From positions 372,001 to 436,000 of the forward strand of contig OZ025704.1 in the NCBI GenBank assembly GCA_964019335.1: DNA of 64,000 nucleotides, given 5' to 3'. Below are positions 9,840-20,403 of the stretch, one piece after another. Below the pieces are notes generated by a model that saw only the letters and a program-made list of their open reading frames with translations, did no database searches and was not told the DNA's origin. A program made the position numbers and the translations under genes. The first letter of the stretch is position 1. The number at the start of each line of letters is the position of its first letter. This stretch comes from Diplonema japonicum (taxonomy: Eukaryota > Euglenozoa > Diplonemea > Diplonemida > Diplonemidae).

Positions 9840-11960
9840 ATGGACCCCTTTGAAGAACAGTCTCCAAAGGCACGTGAAAAGCAAGCGCTCTCTCCCCCTG
9901 ACAACGAAGAGGAGCAGTATGCTGGTGCAGTTATTGACGATGAGCTACGCAAAGGGGCGAAGATGAGGAGGGAACAGAGCATAAGATCAATATCAATGAT
10001 GAGAAGGGCAAGGGAGCTAGGGTTCACACACCCACCGCCTGGGCAGGGGCTGCGTGGACCACCGCCGTCAAAGGTTCTTGCTGCACTGATCATCCAGCGA
10101 ACGTGGAGGGGCTACACTGTCAGGCGCGACATTGAGAAAGTATTTTCACGGGGGGGCACCTACTCAGCTTACATCGCATTCGTACTCCTGAAGTCCATCA
10201 AACAGATCCCCGCCACACCTTGCCAAGACCGTCAGATAAGGCAGCTCCCCGCCACCCCCTATGGCAGCTTCAAGCTCACCACGACGGACACCACCACGTC
10301 AAAGGTCTCATTCTACCGCAGTATACGTTACTGGTCCCCTTCACGCGGTTATATTGTTTCCCTCGGTTTTTTTCTTACCGCTTCTATTGTGTGTCTTTAC
10401 TTCATACCCGGCTGGTGTGCTCTCACGCTCAATGTCATCTTCGAACACTGGCACACATCACTCACTGTTGAAAAGATGGTCAGCTGGGTCTTCTCGTATG
10501 GTCTTATCACCGCCGTCAGTGTGTCCATCTTCCGTTCTGTGCTGGTCGCCACGCAGTGCAAGTTCAACGAACGGTTGGAATTCGTCATCGCTATGATCGG
10601 CCTGAAGCATGGATGCAGTATACCCAGGGAGGACCTCACTGAGCTTAGGGTTACCGACCTCAGTCTTACGGGCATGTGCTTGTTCTCTGATGTGCCGTGG
10701 GGTGTTATCCACGCTGCGCATGTTATTTGCGGCCTTATAACAGTCGCCACCTTTGATTATGTATTGGCCCTCACCAACCTGGGCACCGTGCTGCTGTTCG
10801 TGCTGTTCACGATGCTGTATGACCGATTGGTCCTCACGCAGCTGGAAGTCGAGACAATGGTGCACCACTACGAGTCACGCCTCAGCAGTATCTGTGCACC
10901 GTCGATGTTCAGGCCAGTGCGACTTGCGCTTTCGAAATCCTTGATGCGCATGCGGCGCACCTTCTCACGAGTGCACGGGACCACTTTCATCACAGTGTTC
11001 ATGTTATCGATGTCGCTTCCGGTGCTCTTCTTCTACGCGGGAAGCAAGCGTGTGAAGGCGCACAGCCTCAGCACGGACAACTTCGTTTTTTGCGTCGCGT
11101 ACTTTCTGTTCACACAGGCGTCGTTGTACCTTGCGAACCAACGGCTGGCGAGTGCTATGCTCTGCCGCAATGCGATAACCCGTCTGTTCAAGGTGACGTG
11201 GCACTTCAGGGAATTCAGCGACAGGCTGACATTTCACGAAAAAGAGTGCCACATGGTGATGAAAGTGGAGGGGACCACAACGCATAGGACACAGCCATTT
11301 TCGGTGGGTCTGGGGGTGGTGGTGTTGGCATGCTGGGCAATGCTGCTGACGTGGGTGATATTCTTCACAATGCGCATCGAGCTGGAGTGCACTGATGTGT
11401 CGGCAGCGTGTTACTCCTTTGCAGACAACACAACCGTCGCGGAGAAAGAAGTGGTACTGAAGTTTGACTTCACCTTCTTTGACGGGTGCAAGATGCGGCG
11501 CCCTGTGGCGAGAACACTGAGAGAATGCGCGAGGAACGCAGCAAAAGCACACGGATGGATGGACAAAGAGTATGTGAGCACAGTGTCCTACCCCGGGTGG
11601 AGGGGGAGGAGGAAGGGCTTCTCAAAACTGATGCGGATTAAGACATTCAACAAAACAAGACATGTCTGTCCTGCTCTGACCTTCGACAGAGGCCCCTTCC
11701 TTGATATTGTAGAAATCGATGACGACGAGAGATCCTCCCTCTCAAGAGGGCAGGTCGGCGACATTTACTTTAATAATGCTAAAAGCGTTTTCTATGAGGA
11801 CAATAATTTTCAGGGCTGTAGCTCCGAGTGGATCGTCCTCAAAGGGTCCTGTAATGAGTATCGTTATGCTCTCCATGAGTGCTGGTGTCGTGAGGGCTAC
11901 CCTGTCAATATATCTGCTGTGGATTGCTCTTCTTACGAAGCAAAATGGGCACAAGAGTAG
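9840..11960 (+). CDS. Polytopic membrane protein with IQ motif
   Basis: ATG 9840 follows a long A run ending ACAG (acceptor-like, AG at 9824), giving 706 residues. A charged N terminus leads to an IQ calmodulin-binding motif at about 80-98 (ALIIQRTWRGYTVRRD). Roughly six or seven hydrophobic spans follow (about residues 168-190, 214-230, 284-330, 382-400, 413-430 and 488-508). The C-terminal 200 residues are Cys-containing and hydrophilic (ELECTDVSAACYSF; CSSEWIVLKGSC; CWCREGYP). These could be extracellular with disulfides. The arrangement recalls channel or polycystin-like membrane proteins, but I see no pore signature and do not assign a family. Calmodulin regulation is inferred only from the IQ motif. 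Confidence 0.55.
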   Translation: MDPFEEQSPKAREKQALSPPDNEEEQYAGAVIDDELRKGAKMRREQSIRSISMMRRARELGFTHPPPGQGLRGPPPSKVLAALIIQRTWRGYTVRRDIEKVFSRGGTYSAYIAFVLLKSIKQIPATPCQDRQIRQLPATPYGSFKLTTTDTTTSKVSFYRSIRYWSPSRGYIVSLGFFLTASIVCLYFIPGWCALTLNVIFEHWHTSLTVEKMVSWVFSYGLITAVSVSIFRSVLVATQCKFNERLEFVIAMIGLKHGCSIPREDLTELRVTDLSLTGMCLFSDVPWGVIHAAHVICGLITVATFDYVLALTNLGTVLLFVLFTMLYDRLVLTQLEVETMVHHYESRLSSICAPSMFRPVRLALSKSLMRMRRTFSRVHGTTFITVFMLSMSLPVLFFYAGSKRVKAHSLSTDNFVFCVAYFLFTQASLYLANQRLASAMLCRNAITRLFKVTWHFREFSDRLTFHEKECHMVMKVEGTTTHRTQPFSVGLGVVVLACWAMLLTWVIFFTMRIELECTDVSAACYSFADNTTVAEKEVVLKFDFTFFDGCKMRRPVARTLRECARNAAKAHGWMDKEYVSTVSYPGWRGRRKGFSKLMRIKTFNKTRHVCPALTFDRGPFLDIVEIDDDERSSLSRGQVGDIYFNNAKSVFYEDNNFQGCSSEWIVLKGSCNEYRYALHECWCREGYPVNISAVDCSSYEAKWAQE

Positions 11961-12366
11961 ATGACCAATCTTTTTTAAAAGATAAGGCCTTTTTTATATC
12001 TCTGTTAGTCTCCTTTAACATTTAAGCCCCCTCCGCCCCTCTCGCTTCACTAATTGCCCCCCCTTTTTCTTTATTTTTGTAAGGAGTAACCGGAACATTG
12101 ATTGGGCGATGATGGTGGTTTTTATTTTGCCTGGCCCTTTTTATTTTGTATAGGTTCTTTTTTTTTTTTAAAGTCCCCTCCCCGCCCTACTGATTCTCCC
12201 GCATTTACACGGCTAATGAAAAATTATTTTCATTTTTTTTTTCCATTATTAAAAAGATCTGTTTTCTTCGTTTTATTTTTTTTTTCCCATAAGACTTCAT
12301 TATAGTGAATTTGATATTATGTTATCCTCGCCCTCCTTTATCACTAAAACAAGAAACAACAACAAC

Positions 12367-12397
<31 letters not shown>

Positions 12398-12463
12398 CCA
12401 GCATCCACCGCTCATCCAGAATACACAAGGAGAAAAAAAAAAGAAAAAAAAGGGAGGAAAGAA
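11961..12463. other. Intergenic spacer
   Basis: T-rich spacer ending in an A tract (12367-12395) and the context AAAGAA before ATG 12464. No coding frame is seen. Confidence 0.6.
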
Positions 12464-15046
12464 ATGGCGACCCGCGCAGGGCAAGGTGTGTTTGTATACT
12501 GCAACACAGTAAAGCACGATGCTGATGTAAGATGTGTGGCTCCGCACCCGAATCTGGATGGGGGGCTGATAACAGCGTCGTACGACAAGACAGCGAAGGT
12601 GTGGATGGTGGGAAAGGCTGGGGAGGAAAGCGAGACCGTGTCAACCTTCGTAGGGCACACCGGGTGGGTGGGATGTGTGACATACCTTCAAGGGTCCGCC
12701 GGGAGCAAGTCCTTCATGGCGACTTCCGGTTGGGACAAAAACCTCGTTCTGTGGGACTTAGAATCCTGCCAACCAGAATGGCTCCTCGAGGCCCACACCG
12801 ACAAGGTCACCTGCATAGCCGCCCTCAGAGGCGGTGAGATCATTACCGGTGGCTACGACAAAACAGCAATCCTCTGGAAAGACGGGTACCTTGTAAAGAA
12901 ACTGACGAACCACACAGCACCTGTGGCCTGTGCCTGCGGGTTGGAAAACGGCGATGCTGTAACAGGCGGTGCCCATGGCGACAACTCTCTCATGAGATGG
13001 TCGTCCAAAGGCGAGCTTCTCAAAGTATTCAAGTCGCACACATCCGGCGTCAGGGGTGTTGCATCTGTCTCGGCGACAGAGTTTGTCTCCTGCAGCAACG
13101 ACATGACTCTCATCTTGTGGTCCATCAACGGTGCCGTCTTGCAGACCTTCGCGGGGCACAAGAACCAAGTCTACTCCGTCGCAGTCCTTCCCAGCGGGGA
13201 GTTCGTCTCCGGTTCGGAAGACAAAACTGTGAAGGTGTGGAACATCGAAGGGGGTTGCATTCAGACAATCCCCATGCAGTCCTTCGTCTTCTCCGTCTGT
13301 GCGCTTGCGAACGGCGACATCGCCGCAGGCTGCACCGACGGCACAGCAAGAATCTTCACCCGCTCCCCTGAGCGTGTCGCACCCGAAGACAAGGTCAAAG
13401 CCTTCAACGACGAGGTGGCCAACCAGAAGATCTCGAAGGGCGGTCTTAGCGGACTTGACATGGCCACGCTCCCAGGAAGGGAAGCCCTACAGACCGCTGG
13501 TGTATCCGAGGGACAGCAAAAAATCATCAAGTCAGAAAAAGGTGCGGAAGTATACTGCTGGACCATGGCCAAGCAGGCGTGGGAGAAGGTCGGCGACGTG
13601 GTTGACGGTGACGGTGAGGATTACACGGGCCCCACCAAGGTGGTGTACAAAGGGAAGGAGTGGGACTACGTGTTCGATGTGGACCTGACGGGCGACGGGA
13701 ACGGGATGTTCAGACTCCCCTACAACAAGGGAGAGAACCCCTACGAGGCGGCGCAGAGGTTCATCCACGACCACACCGAGTCGGGCATCACGAACAACCA
13801 CTTGGACCAGATAGCTAAGTTCATCTTCGACAACGCAGAGGGGACTGGCATCGCTGCTATTTCCGCCGACGCCTGTGTCTCTGACTACGCGAGGGAGGCA
13901 GCAGCTGCGGCAGCGTCGGGCACCAGCAGCATGTCCAACATTGAAGCTCTCCGCAAGATGGAGAAAGAAGGGACTAGCACCGCCTTCTCCGAGTACGCGA
14001 AAGAGGCAGCCGCTGCGGGTATCGAGTCCACGTCGATAAAGGACAACATGAAGAAGCTCGGTGATGGTGATGGACTTGCTTACTCAGCCTTTGCCCAAGA
14101 AGCGGCTCAGCTGAGCGCTGGGCAGTCCGTGGGCGCGGGAGGGTTGAAGCCCGTTCCCGAAGGGGTGTTGGGGGACTTCACGACATTCACGAAAATCAAC
14201 CCGGAAGGGATGGCGAAGAAGCTGTTGCAGCAGAACACGGAACAGCCTGCAATAGGTTTGGACACGCTGCTAGCGGGGGTGGACGCGATGGGCAGCGGGG
14301 CCCTTGCAACAATACCTGTGCAAGTGGCGAGCATTTTCACGAAGTGGTCTGCAGGGCAACGGTTCGCCGCCATCGACTTCCTGCGGCAGGCGGTGCTGAG
14401 CCCGACGATCGCATCCGCCGCAGGCAGTGACCCTATCCTGTCGGAAGCCTTCACCTTGTTCATGAGCTCGGATATCCCTGCTGCTGTAGGGCCGGAGATG
14501 GGGCTCTGTTTGAAGGCGTACTGCAACCTGTTTGCGACGCCAGCTGGGCGGGGGGTGGCCGAAGGCCTGGCTGTGAAGACCTTCGACTCCCTGCAAAAGG
14601 TATGGGTCTATAACACCAAAACAAACAAAAAAAAAGTTATGGAGAAGTGCAGAGCCCCCTGTTCGAGTGCTGTACGCAACCCTCCTACTCAGCTTCGCCA
14701 GGCACTACAGAGAGCAAGTATGCTTGACCACACCTAACCACATTGTACACAACCTACAGGATAAGGCGGGTAGTGTTGCTGCCGACATGGTACCGACTCT
14801 GTGCACTGGGCTCCTTTACGACAAGGAACCTGCTGTCATCGGGCTGTTGCTCAATGCGCTTGGTATATATTTTGTTTTCTTTCCTTTTTTTTTTAAAACA
14901 CGTGAACAGGATGCCTGATGCTCCCAGGAAGCGGAAAACCCACATTCTCCATGGAATGCGCAAGTCGTGCCAAAAGATGTTTCCTACAGGATTCCCTGCG
15001 GGCAATTATCCCGCCCACTGTCCCCGCTACTGAAACCGTGGTATGA
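12464..15046 (+). CDS. DOA1: Doa1/PLAA (Ufd3): WD40 - PFU - PUL ubiquitin-binding Cdc48/p97 cofactor, four exons
   Basis: Exons are 12464-14599, 14637-14717, 14760-14862 and 14910-15046, encoding 818 residues. Residues about 10-300 form WD40 repeats (for example SGSEDKTVKVWNIEG). A PFU ubiquitin-binding domain follows (about 360-465; EVYCWTMAKQAW through NHLDQIAKFIFDN). The C terminus is a PUL armadillo-like domain that binds Cdc48/p97. Doa1/PLAA helps p97 in ubiquitin recycling, endosomal sorting and organelle quality control. Splicing is strongly supported, because the 81-base exon (LWRSAEPPVRVLYATLLLSF) and the last two exons restore the end of PUL. The three introns are 37, 42 and 47 bases; the first ends in a pure A-tract plus G. 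Between PFU and PUL an Ala-rich segment repeats YA(R/K)EAAAA-like units. ATG 12464 is the first Met before the WD40 part. Confidence 0.9.
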
Positions 15047-15284
15047 ACGGGGGAGGCGGACAAAAAAGAAGATATACACAATTACACAGTCTCAAATACA
15101 AGTCTTGCTGAGCATGATCGAATAGGCAATTTATTAAAAAAAAAGAAGAGGGGGGAAAAAAAAGAGAAGGTCGAGGTGGGGTATTTCTGTTTTTTTTTTG
15201 TTGCTCTTCTCTTATTTTCCATAGGACTTTTCTTTCCACCCCCCCTTTTTAGTCTAGACGTGACTTTCTTCCCCCAAACCTTAG

Positions 15285-15315
<31 letters not shown>

Positions 15316-15478
15316 CGAGAAAACAAAAAAAAAGTGTGGGTTTCTTTTTTTAAAAATTCCTAGCCCCCCCCAGAAAAAAAAAGTTCCAAGAATTCTTTAA
15401 GAGAAAAAAAAAAAGAACCCAGCTTCTACTATTTAAAAGAAAAAAAGGAAGGACCAAACAAAAAAAAATAAAATAAAA
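15047..15478. other. Intergenic spacer
   Basis: Homopolymer-rich (A run 15289-15315). The last 60 bases before ATG 15479 are A-rich. No gene is seen. Confidence 0.6.
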
Positions 15479-17401
15479 ATGGGACGAGATGAAGGCGGCG
15501 GGGGGAAGGGAAGGGGCACGACTGTGGGAAAGCCGATGAACAAAAGTGCTGCGAACGTGCAAATTACTGCAGAGCAGCTGTTGATTGAGGCAAGGGACAG
15601 GACGGAGCAGGAACCGCATAGGCAGAGGTCGAAGCTTCACGACAAGGAGGAACTGATGGAGTACCGATCAACGAAGAGAGGGGAATTCGAAAAGCTCATC
15701 CAAAGAAACAAGGTGTTGATGAGCAACTGGACGAAGTACGCCAGATGGGAGGAAAACCAAGCAGAGTTCGTCAGAGCAAGATCAATCTTCGAGAGGGCCT
15801 TGGATGCCATTCCGGCAAACCACTCCCTCTACCAAAAGTACGCCGAAATGGAGATGAAAGCGGAAAACATAAACAGCGCCAGAAACATATGGCGACGCGC
15901 AGTCACAATCCTCCCCCGCGTGGACGGCCTGTGGATGAAATGGGCTTTAATGGAGGAGACCATTGGTGATGTCGCAATGTGCAGAAAGGTCTTCCAAGAC
16001 TGGATGGGTTGGAAGCCCAAATCACACGGCTGGCATCTATTCGCGAAATTTGAAATCCGGTTCAAGGAAATCGAGAAGGCAAGAGACGTCATTCGGCAAA
16101 TGGTTACTTATTTCAACGACGAACCAAGCTGGCTGTACTTCGCACGGTTCGAGGAGAAGTACGGAAAACCCGCATTGGCACGCCGTATCTATGAAGAAGG
16201 ATTGGACGCACTGGGCACGGAATGCACCGACAAGATCTTCATCGCGTTCGCAAAGTTCGAGGAACGCCAGAAGGAGTTCGAAAGATCCCGCGGCATCTAC
16301 AAGATCGCGCTTGACAGGATCAGCAAGGACAAGGCACCGGACTTATACGCGACTTACGTAGAGTTCGAAAAGATGTACGGCGAAAGGCAAGGGATCGAGG
16401 ACGCGCTCATCTCACGTCGGAGATTTGAATACGAAGAGTCCATCAAAGCAATGCCTTACAACTACGATGTTTGGTTCAATTACGTCCGCATGGAGGAATC
16501 CCAGAACAATCCCGAACTCGTCCGCGATCTCTACGAACGCGCCATCGCCGTGAAGCCGATGAACGAGAAACAATACTGGTCAAGGTACGTGTACCTGTGG
16601 CTTATGTACGCTCAGTACGAAGAGCTAGACATGGAGGATAAGGGAAAGGCCGACAAGGTGTTCCAAGCCATGCTTCGCGCCATCCCGCACAAGATGTTTT
16701 CCTTCTCGAAGGCGTGGATCGCTTACGCTGAGTTCCTTCTTCGCTGCAACCGTCTCGACGACATGCGAAAGGTAATGGGAAACGGGTTGGGCGCAAACCC
16801 CCGGCCGAAAATGTACAGATGGTACGTTGAACTGGAAGTAACACTGGGCAACATCGAAAGAGTTCGAGGGTTGTACACGTCATGGTTGAAGGCCGTCCCG
16901 TCTGACGGTAGGGTATGGGCGAGGTTTGCTGAGTTCGAACTTACGCTAAATGAGACAAAACGCGCCCGCGAACTATTCGAGCTCGGGGTTTCTCAAGAGG
17001 TCCTCGACCAACCAGAGCTTCTTTGGAAGAAATACATCAACACCGAGATCAAATTGAAGAACTACACCCGTGCTTCAGAGCTGTACAAAACCCTTGCCGG
17101 GAAGACAAAGCACGTTAAGGTATACCTAGCATGGGCCAACATGGAACGCGAGACTGTTAAATCCATCGATGCCGCGCGTGCTGTTTATGAGGAGGCTGAT
17201 ATTACTTTGTCGGCGGATGCTGAGTCTTCTGAGGAGCACAACTTTCTGCTTGAGCAGTGGAAGGCCTTCGAGGAAGCCCACGGGACCCCCGCAATGGCGG
17301 ACAATGTCGATGTTAAACTCCACCCAGAGAAGGCCAAGAAGAAGTCGTCGAAGCTCATGGAACGCGCACAGGCTTGGAAAAAGCGTAAGACACAAGAGTA
17401 A
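15479..17401 (+). CDS. CLF1: Crooked-neck/Clf1 (Syf3) splicing factor, HAT-repeat protein
   Basis: This 640-residue protein matches the Crooked-neck family along its whole length. The N terminus has the family signature VQITAEQLLIEARDR. It is followed by RGEFEKLIQRNKVLMSNW, then tandem HAT repeats (WTKYARWEE, ARSIFERALD, ARNIWRRAVTILPRV, WMGWKPKSHGWHLF, ARRIYEEGL, and so on) to about residue 620. The end is Lys-rich. Clf1 is a scaffold of the NineTeen/Prp19-associated complex in the nucleus and is needed for spliceosome assembly and activation. Its presence fits the many spliceosomal introns here. No intron is apparent. The start context is A-rich (AAAATAAAA then ATG). Length is close to the yeast and animal proteins. 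Confidence 0.95.
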   Translation: MGRDEGGGGKGRGTTVGKPMNKSAANVQITAEQLLIEARDRTEQEPHRQRSKLHDKEELMEYRSTKRGEFEKLIQRNKVLMSNWTKYARWEENQAEFVRARSIFERALDAIPANHSLYQKYAEMEMKAENINSARNIWRRAVTILPRVDGLWMKWALMEETIGDVAMCRKVFQDWMGWKPKSHGWHLFAKFEIRFKEIEKARDVIRQMVTYFNDEPSWLYFARFEEKYGKPALARRIYEEGLDALGTECTDKIFIAFAKFEERQKEFERSRGIYKIALDRISKDKAPDLYATYVEFEKMYGERQGIEDALISRRRFEYEESIKAMPYNYDVWFNYVRMEESQNNPELVRDLYERAIAVKPMNEKQYWSRYVYLWLMYAQYEELDMEDKGKADKVFQAMLRAIPHKMFSFSKAWIAYAEFLLRCNRLDDMRKVMGNGLGANPRPKMYRWYVELEVTLGNIERVRGLYTSWLKAVPSDGRVWARFAEFELTLNETKRARELFELGVSQEVLDQPELLWKKYINTEIKLKNYTRASELYKTLAGKTKHVKVYLAWANMERETVKSIDAARAVYEEADITLSADAESSEEHNFLLEQWKAFEEAHGTPAMADNVDVKLHPEKAKKKSSKLMERAQAWKKRKTQE

Positions 17402-17461
17402 ATCGGAAAAAAAAAAAAAAAAAAAAAAGAGAGAGAAAAGAAGAAAAAAATGGTATTTTTT

Positions 17462-17501
<40 letters not shown>

Positions 17502-17706
17502 AGGATCGCTTCATCCAGGTTTTTTTTTTATAGTGTTTTTTAAGTTCAGTGTGTGTGGGGGGGGGGGGGGGGGTGGTGGTACCTTTAATCAAAAAAAAAA
17601 AAACTGGAAAAAAGAAACCTTTGGAATTTTTTATTTTTTTGTATTTGGTTCCCCCCAACCCGAAAAAAAGAAGAGAGGGGGGAGGGAGGAAAGAAAAAAA
17701 AAGAAG
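17402..17706. other. Intergenic spacer with A38 and G run
   Basis: An uninterrupted A run (17463-17500) is followed directly by CAG, and a G run lies at 17556-17572. No coding frame is supported. The open frame running through this stretch is homopolymer-driven, and the next gene starts at ATG 17707. Confidence 0.6.
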
Positions 17707-18106
17707 ATGGGAGACCACGAATTCGAGGAGGAGGACCAGGAGATCACTTTGAACTCCGATAAAATTACAGAGATTTTGGAAGAAGCAATAAAACAAACAC
17801 TACAAGGCCAGTCGTGGCAGCCTAAGAAGGTCGAGGGGTGGACTTCAAACATCATTGAACATTGCCTGAAGCGATTAGCAGAAATGAAAAAGCCATTTAA
17901 GTACATAGTTACCTGTATAATAATGCAGAAAACAGGGGCAGGACTGCACTCCTCCTTCAGCGCGTTCTGGGACAACTCGGCAGATGGTATGGGGAAAAAA
18001 AAAAGATTTTTCTTTTTAACAATTTGCAGGAATTTGCTGCTACCCTCTTATGGACAACGACACCATCCACTGTGTGGTGACTGTTTACGGTTTAAAATTG
18101 GATTAG
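17707..18106 (+). CDS. DYNLT1: Tctex1-type dynein light chain, two exons
   Basis: Exons 17707-17986 and 18030-18106 encode 118 residues, the usual size. The intron is 43 bases (GTATGG to GCAG, phase 1). Without splicing the conserved end is lost. Family landmarks are KPFKYIVTCIIMQKTGAG, LHSSFSAFWDNSADG and, after the splice, ICCYPLMDN and VTVYGLKLD at the C terminus. Tctex-type light chains dimerise and bind the dynein intermediate chain and cargo, in cytoplasmic or axonemal dynein. The sequence does not tell which dynein is served. A 24-base G run lies just 3' of the stop. ATG 17707 follows an A-rich leader. Confidence 0.92.
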
Positions 18107-18644
18107 AGGCTGTAGAGGGGGGGGGGGGGGGGGGGGGGGGCTTTCCCCGAAATGGGGAAGAATAAAGTGTGTGTTTTATTGTTTCTACACATAGTTTTTT
18201 TTTTTTTTTCTTCTTAACCCCCTTTTTTTTTATTGTGTGAATGTAATACGAAAAAACAAAAAAGAAAATGTTGCTTTACTGTAAAACAAAAAATATTGAC
18301 TCGTTCGGGGATTTTGTCTCGTTCGCCATTATTATTCTGCCCCGCCTTTTCGGTCATCGGGTTTTGCAGGATCCTGTGGGAGAAATACACACAGTGACGC
18401 TCTGGCCAACTTGCAGTCCGACCTGCTTGTTTTGTCCTAAGAAAAGGGGAGCGGGTGAGGCCTTGGCGCTGCCCGTGATATAAAAGGGATTTTAAAAATA
18501 CCGACGAGGATTTCGTGCTTTTTCCCGCCGTCCATCAATTTTTTGTTTTACAGTATTCTTTTTTTTTCTTTTTTATAAACCTTGCATTTTTCAGGCATTT
18601 TTTTTTTCCCGGAAGAAGGGAAAAAAAAGAAGGGAAAAAAAAAA
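18107..18644. other. Intergenic spacer with 24-base G run
   Basis: G occupies 18117-18140, ten bases after a stop codon. The rest is T/A-rich apart from a mixed-composition stretch at 18360-18480 without a usable frame. No gene is seen. Confidence 0.55.
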
Positions 18645-19709
18645 ATGGAAGACACCGAAGAAAATGCCTCACCACCACCACCACCACCTCCTCCTCCTCC
18701 TCCTCCTCCACCGCGGAGACCATCTGAAGCAACAGCAAAAGAAGAAGAAGAAGAAGACGAGGACTCTGCCTGTCGGAACACAGTCCACATCGTGCCGTTA
18801 CGCAAGAAGATGGGGAAGTATAAAATGGAGATAGAGACGGAGCGCGTGACGGGGATCGGGACAAGCAAGGAAGGGGACCCCTTGAGGAACGGCGGCTACG
18901 GCATGTTCACAAGAATGTCTGCATTCCTGGAGTGGTTCGTGGCCCGGAGAATAGGGGTGAAACACAGCAAAAAGTCCCCCTCTTCCGCACAGCTCCTGAC
19001 GCTTTACAGAGCGGTGTTCATAGCTAGTGAGCTTATCATCCTCGTCTGCTACTCGCTTTTATTTATTTACGCAGAGGACAAAGGCGAAGCTTGTTGTGCC
19101 GATTCAGGGCCGTCCCAACTGTCACAAGGTTATGTGAACACATTTGTAACCCCAGATAGTTGTTCCTCAGCTGCTCTCCCACCAAACTGCACCTCTCCTT
19201 CTTCTTCCTTCACACCGTTCTGCAATGAAACCGTAACAGACAAAGTCTTTTCGAGCCAGGCAAGCGGTGTGTCTATCGGGCTTTTTATTGGTGTTGTTGT
19301 AACAGCGCTTGATGGTGTGTGCTGGGGGTTGGATTTATTCCTTCCCGCAGCATTGGACAGGCCGCCTATCCTTCTTCTTACGGTGTTGAAGGTGTCGTCT
19401 GTGGCTGTGGCCATCAGCCTGTTGTTCGATAAGTCACCCACTGCCTTCACAAACTGTGAGTATTGGAAAGGGGTCGATGCTGCCTCGAATCAAGCCTCTC
19501 CTTCTACGTACTATGCAGCGTGCTTGGCGCTCTCTACGAGTTGTAGTAATCGGTTGACCTGGCTTAATGTCAACGACAATGCAGGGATGTATGATATTTT
19601 GTCTGCAATCGTGCTTGCGGTGCTGACCGTGCAGACACCTTTCTTGGCCTACTCTGTGGGTGTACGCATGCCGTTTGCTATGCGGGCGGCTGAGCTACGG
19701 AGAATTTGA
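18645..19709 (+). CDS. Four-span membrane protein with proline-run N terminus, unknown function
   Basis: ATG 18645 gives 354 residues. The cytosolic-looking N terminus carries a run of 14 Pro (residues 10-23) followed by an acidic run. Four hydrophobic segments follow, at about 126-150, 206-230, 246-265 and 318-345. A Cys-rich loop between the first and second spans (CCADSGPS; CSSAALPPNC; potential N-glycosylation at NCT and NET) and a second loop before the last span suggest that these face outside or the lumen. I do not recognise the family. A four-span plan with Cys-bearing loops resembles tetraspanins in outline, but there is no CCG motif. ATG is preceded by an A run, as in many genes here. 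Confidence 0.6.
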   Translation: MEDTEENASPPPPPPPPPPPPPPRRPSEATAKEEEEEDEDSACRNTVHIVPLRKKMGKYKMEIETERVTGIGTSKEGDPLRNGGYGMFTRMSAFLEWFVARRIGVKHSKKSPSSAQLLTLYRAVFIASELIILVCYSLLFIYAEDKGEACCADSGPSQLSQGYVNTFVTPDSCSSAALPPNCTSPSSSFTPFCNETVTDKVFSSQASGVSIGLFIGVVVTALDGVCWGLDLFLPAALDRPPILLLTVLKVSSVAVAISLLFDKSPTAFTNCEYWKGVDAASNQASPSTYYAACLALSTSCSNRLTWLNVNDNAGMYDILSAIVLAVLTVQTPFLAYSVGVRMPFAMRAAELRRI

Positions 19710-20403
19710 AAAAAAAAAAAAAAGAAAAGGGGGAAACAATGATGTGTCATAAGTATGAATTCTTTTCTGTTAGTTTTTTTTTTTTTTTTTTTTTTTTGTA
19801 AATTATCAAAAGAAAAAAGTAACGGGGGTGGGGGGGTGGGGCGGGCAGCTTCTTTTGTGTTGTGGCGGAATAAAGAAATATATAAATCTCTTTTTTATAT
19901 TACACACCTTCGTCATTTTGTTTTTCGCTCACATATTCTTTAAGCAGAAAGCCAGTTTTGAAATGCCTTTGTTGCAGATAAATGGTAATTCTGGTCAAGA
20001 TGAGTTGACTCGAATGACGGGGGAAAGAAAAGTGTAAAGAAGCCGTAAAGAAGAGAAAGAAAAAGAGAGAAAACGAAAGAATATTCTTTTTTTTTTTCTT
20101 CTCCCACCCCTTGTTGCCGCACAAACGAAAAAGAACAAACTTCTCTATTCCCCCTTTTTTAGGGCCTTCCCTGCTGAACCACGCAAGAGAGCACATATGC
20201 TGCGATCAGTCAGAGGGACGAAGGCGGTGATCGGGTAGGGTAGAAGAGCAATCTTTGCATACGAAGAGGACCGCTGCTGAAAGGGGTGTACTCCGTTTAT
20301 GAGAAGAAAAGAAGAAAAAAAAAAGAAATAGATGATAGAGAACTTTTTATTTTTATCCCTTCAATTCCAGTTTTTTTTTTTTTCCCTTTTTTTTTTTTTC
20401 TTG
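19710..20403. other. Spacer before retroelement fragment
   Basis: A- and T-rich, with T runs at 19773-19797 and 20371-20400. Nothing codes convincingly. The second T run touches the 5' end of the retroelement fragment. Confidence 0.55.

Noticed and set aside
14600-14759. One single 160-base intron in Doa1
   Set aside because: The middle 81 bases encode an in-phase PUL segment (LWRSAEPPVRVLYATLLL) flanked by its own GTATG and AG sites.
17463-17500. A38 run as the poly(A) tail of a retroposed copy
   Set aside because: No processed gene copy lies upstream in the right orientation beyond the normal Clf1 gene, and such runs occur in nearly every spacer.
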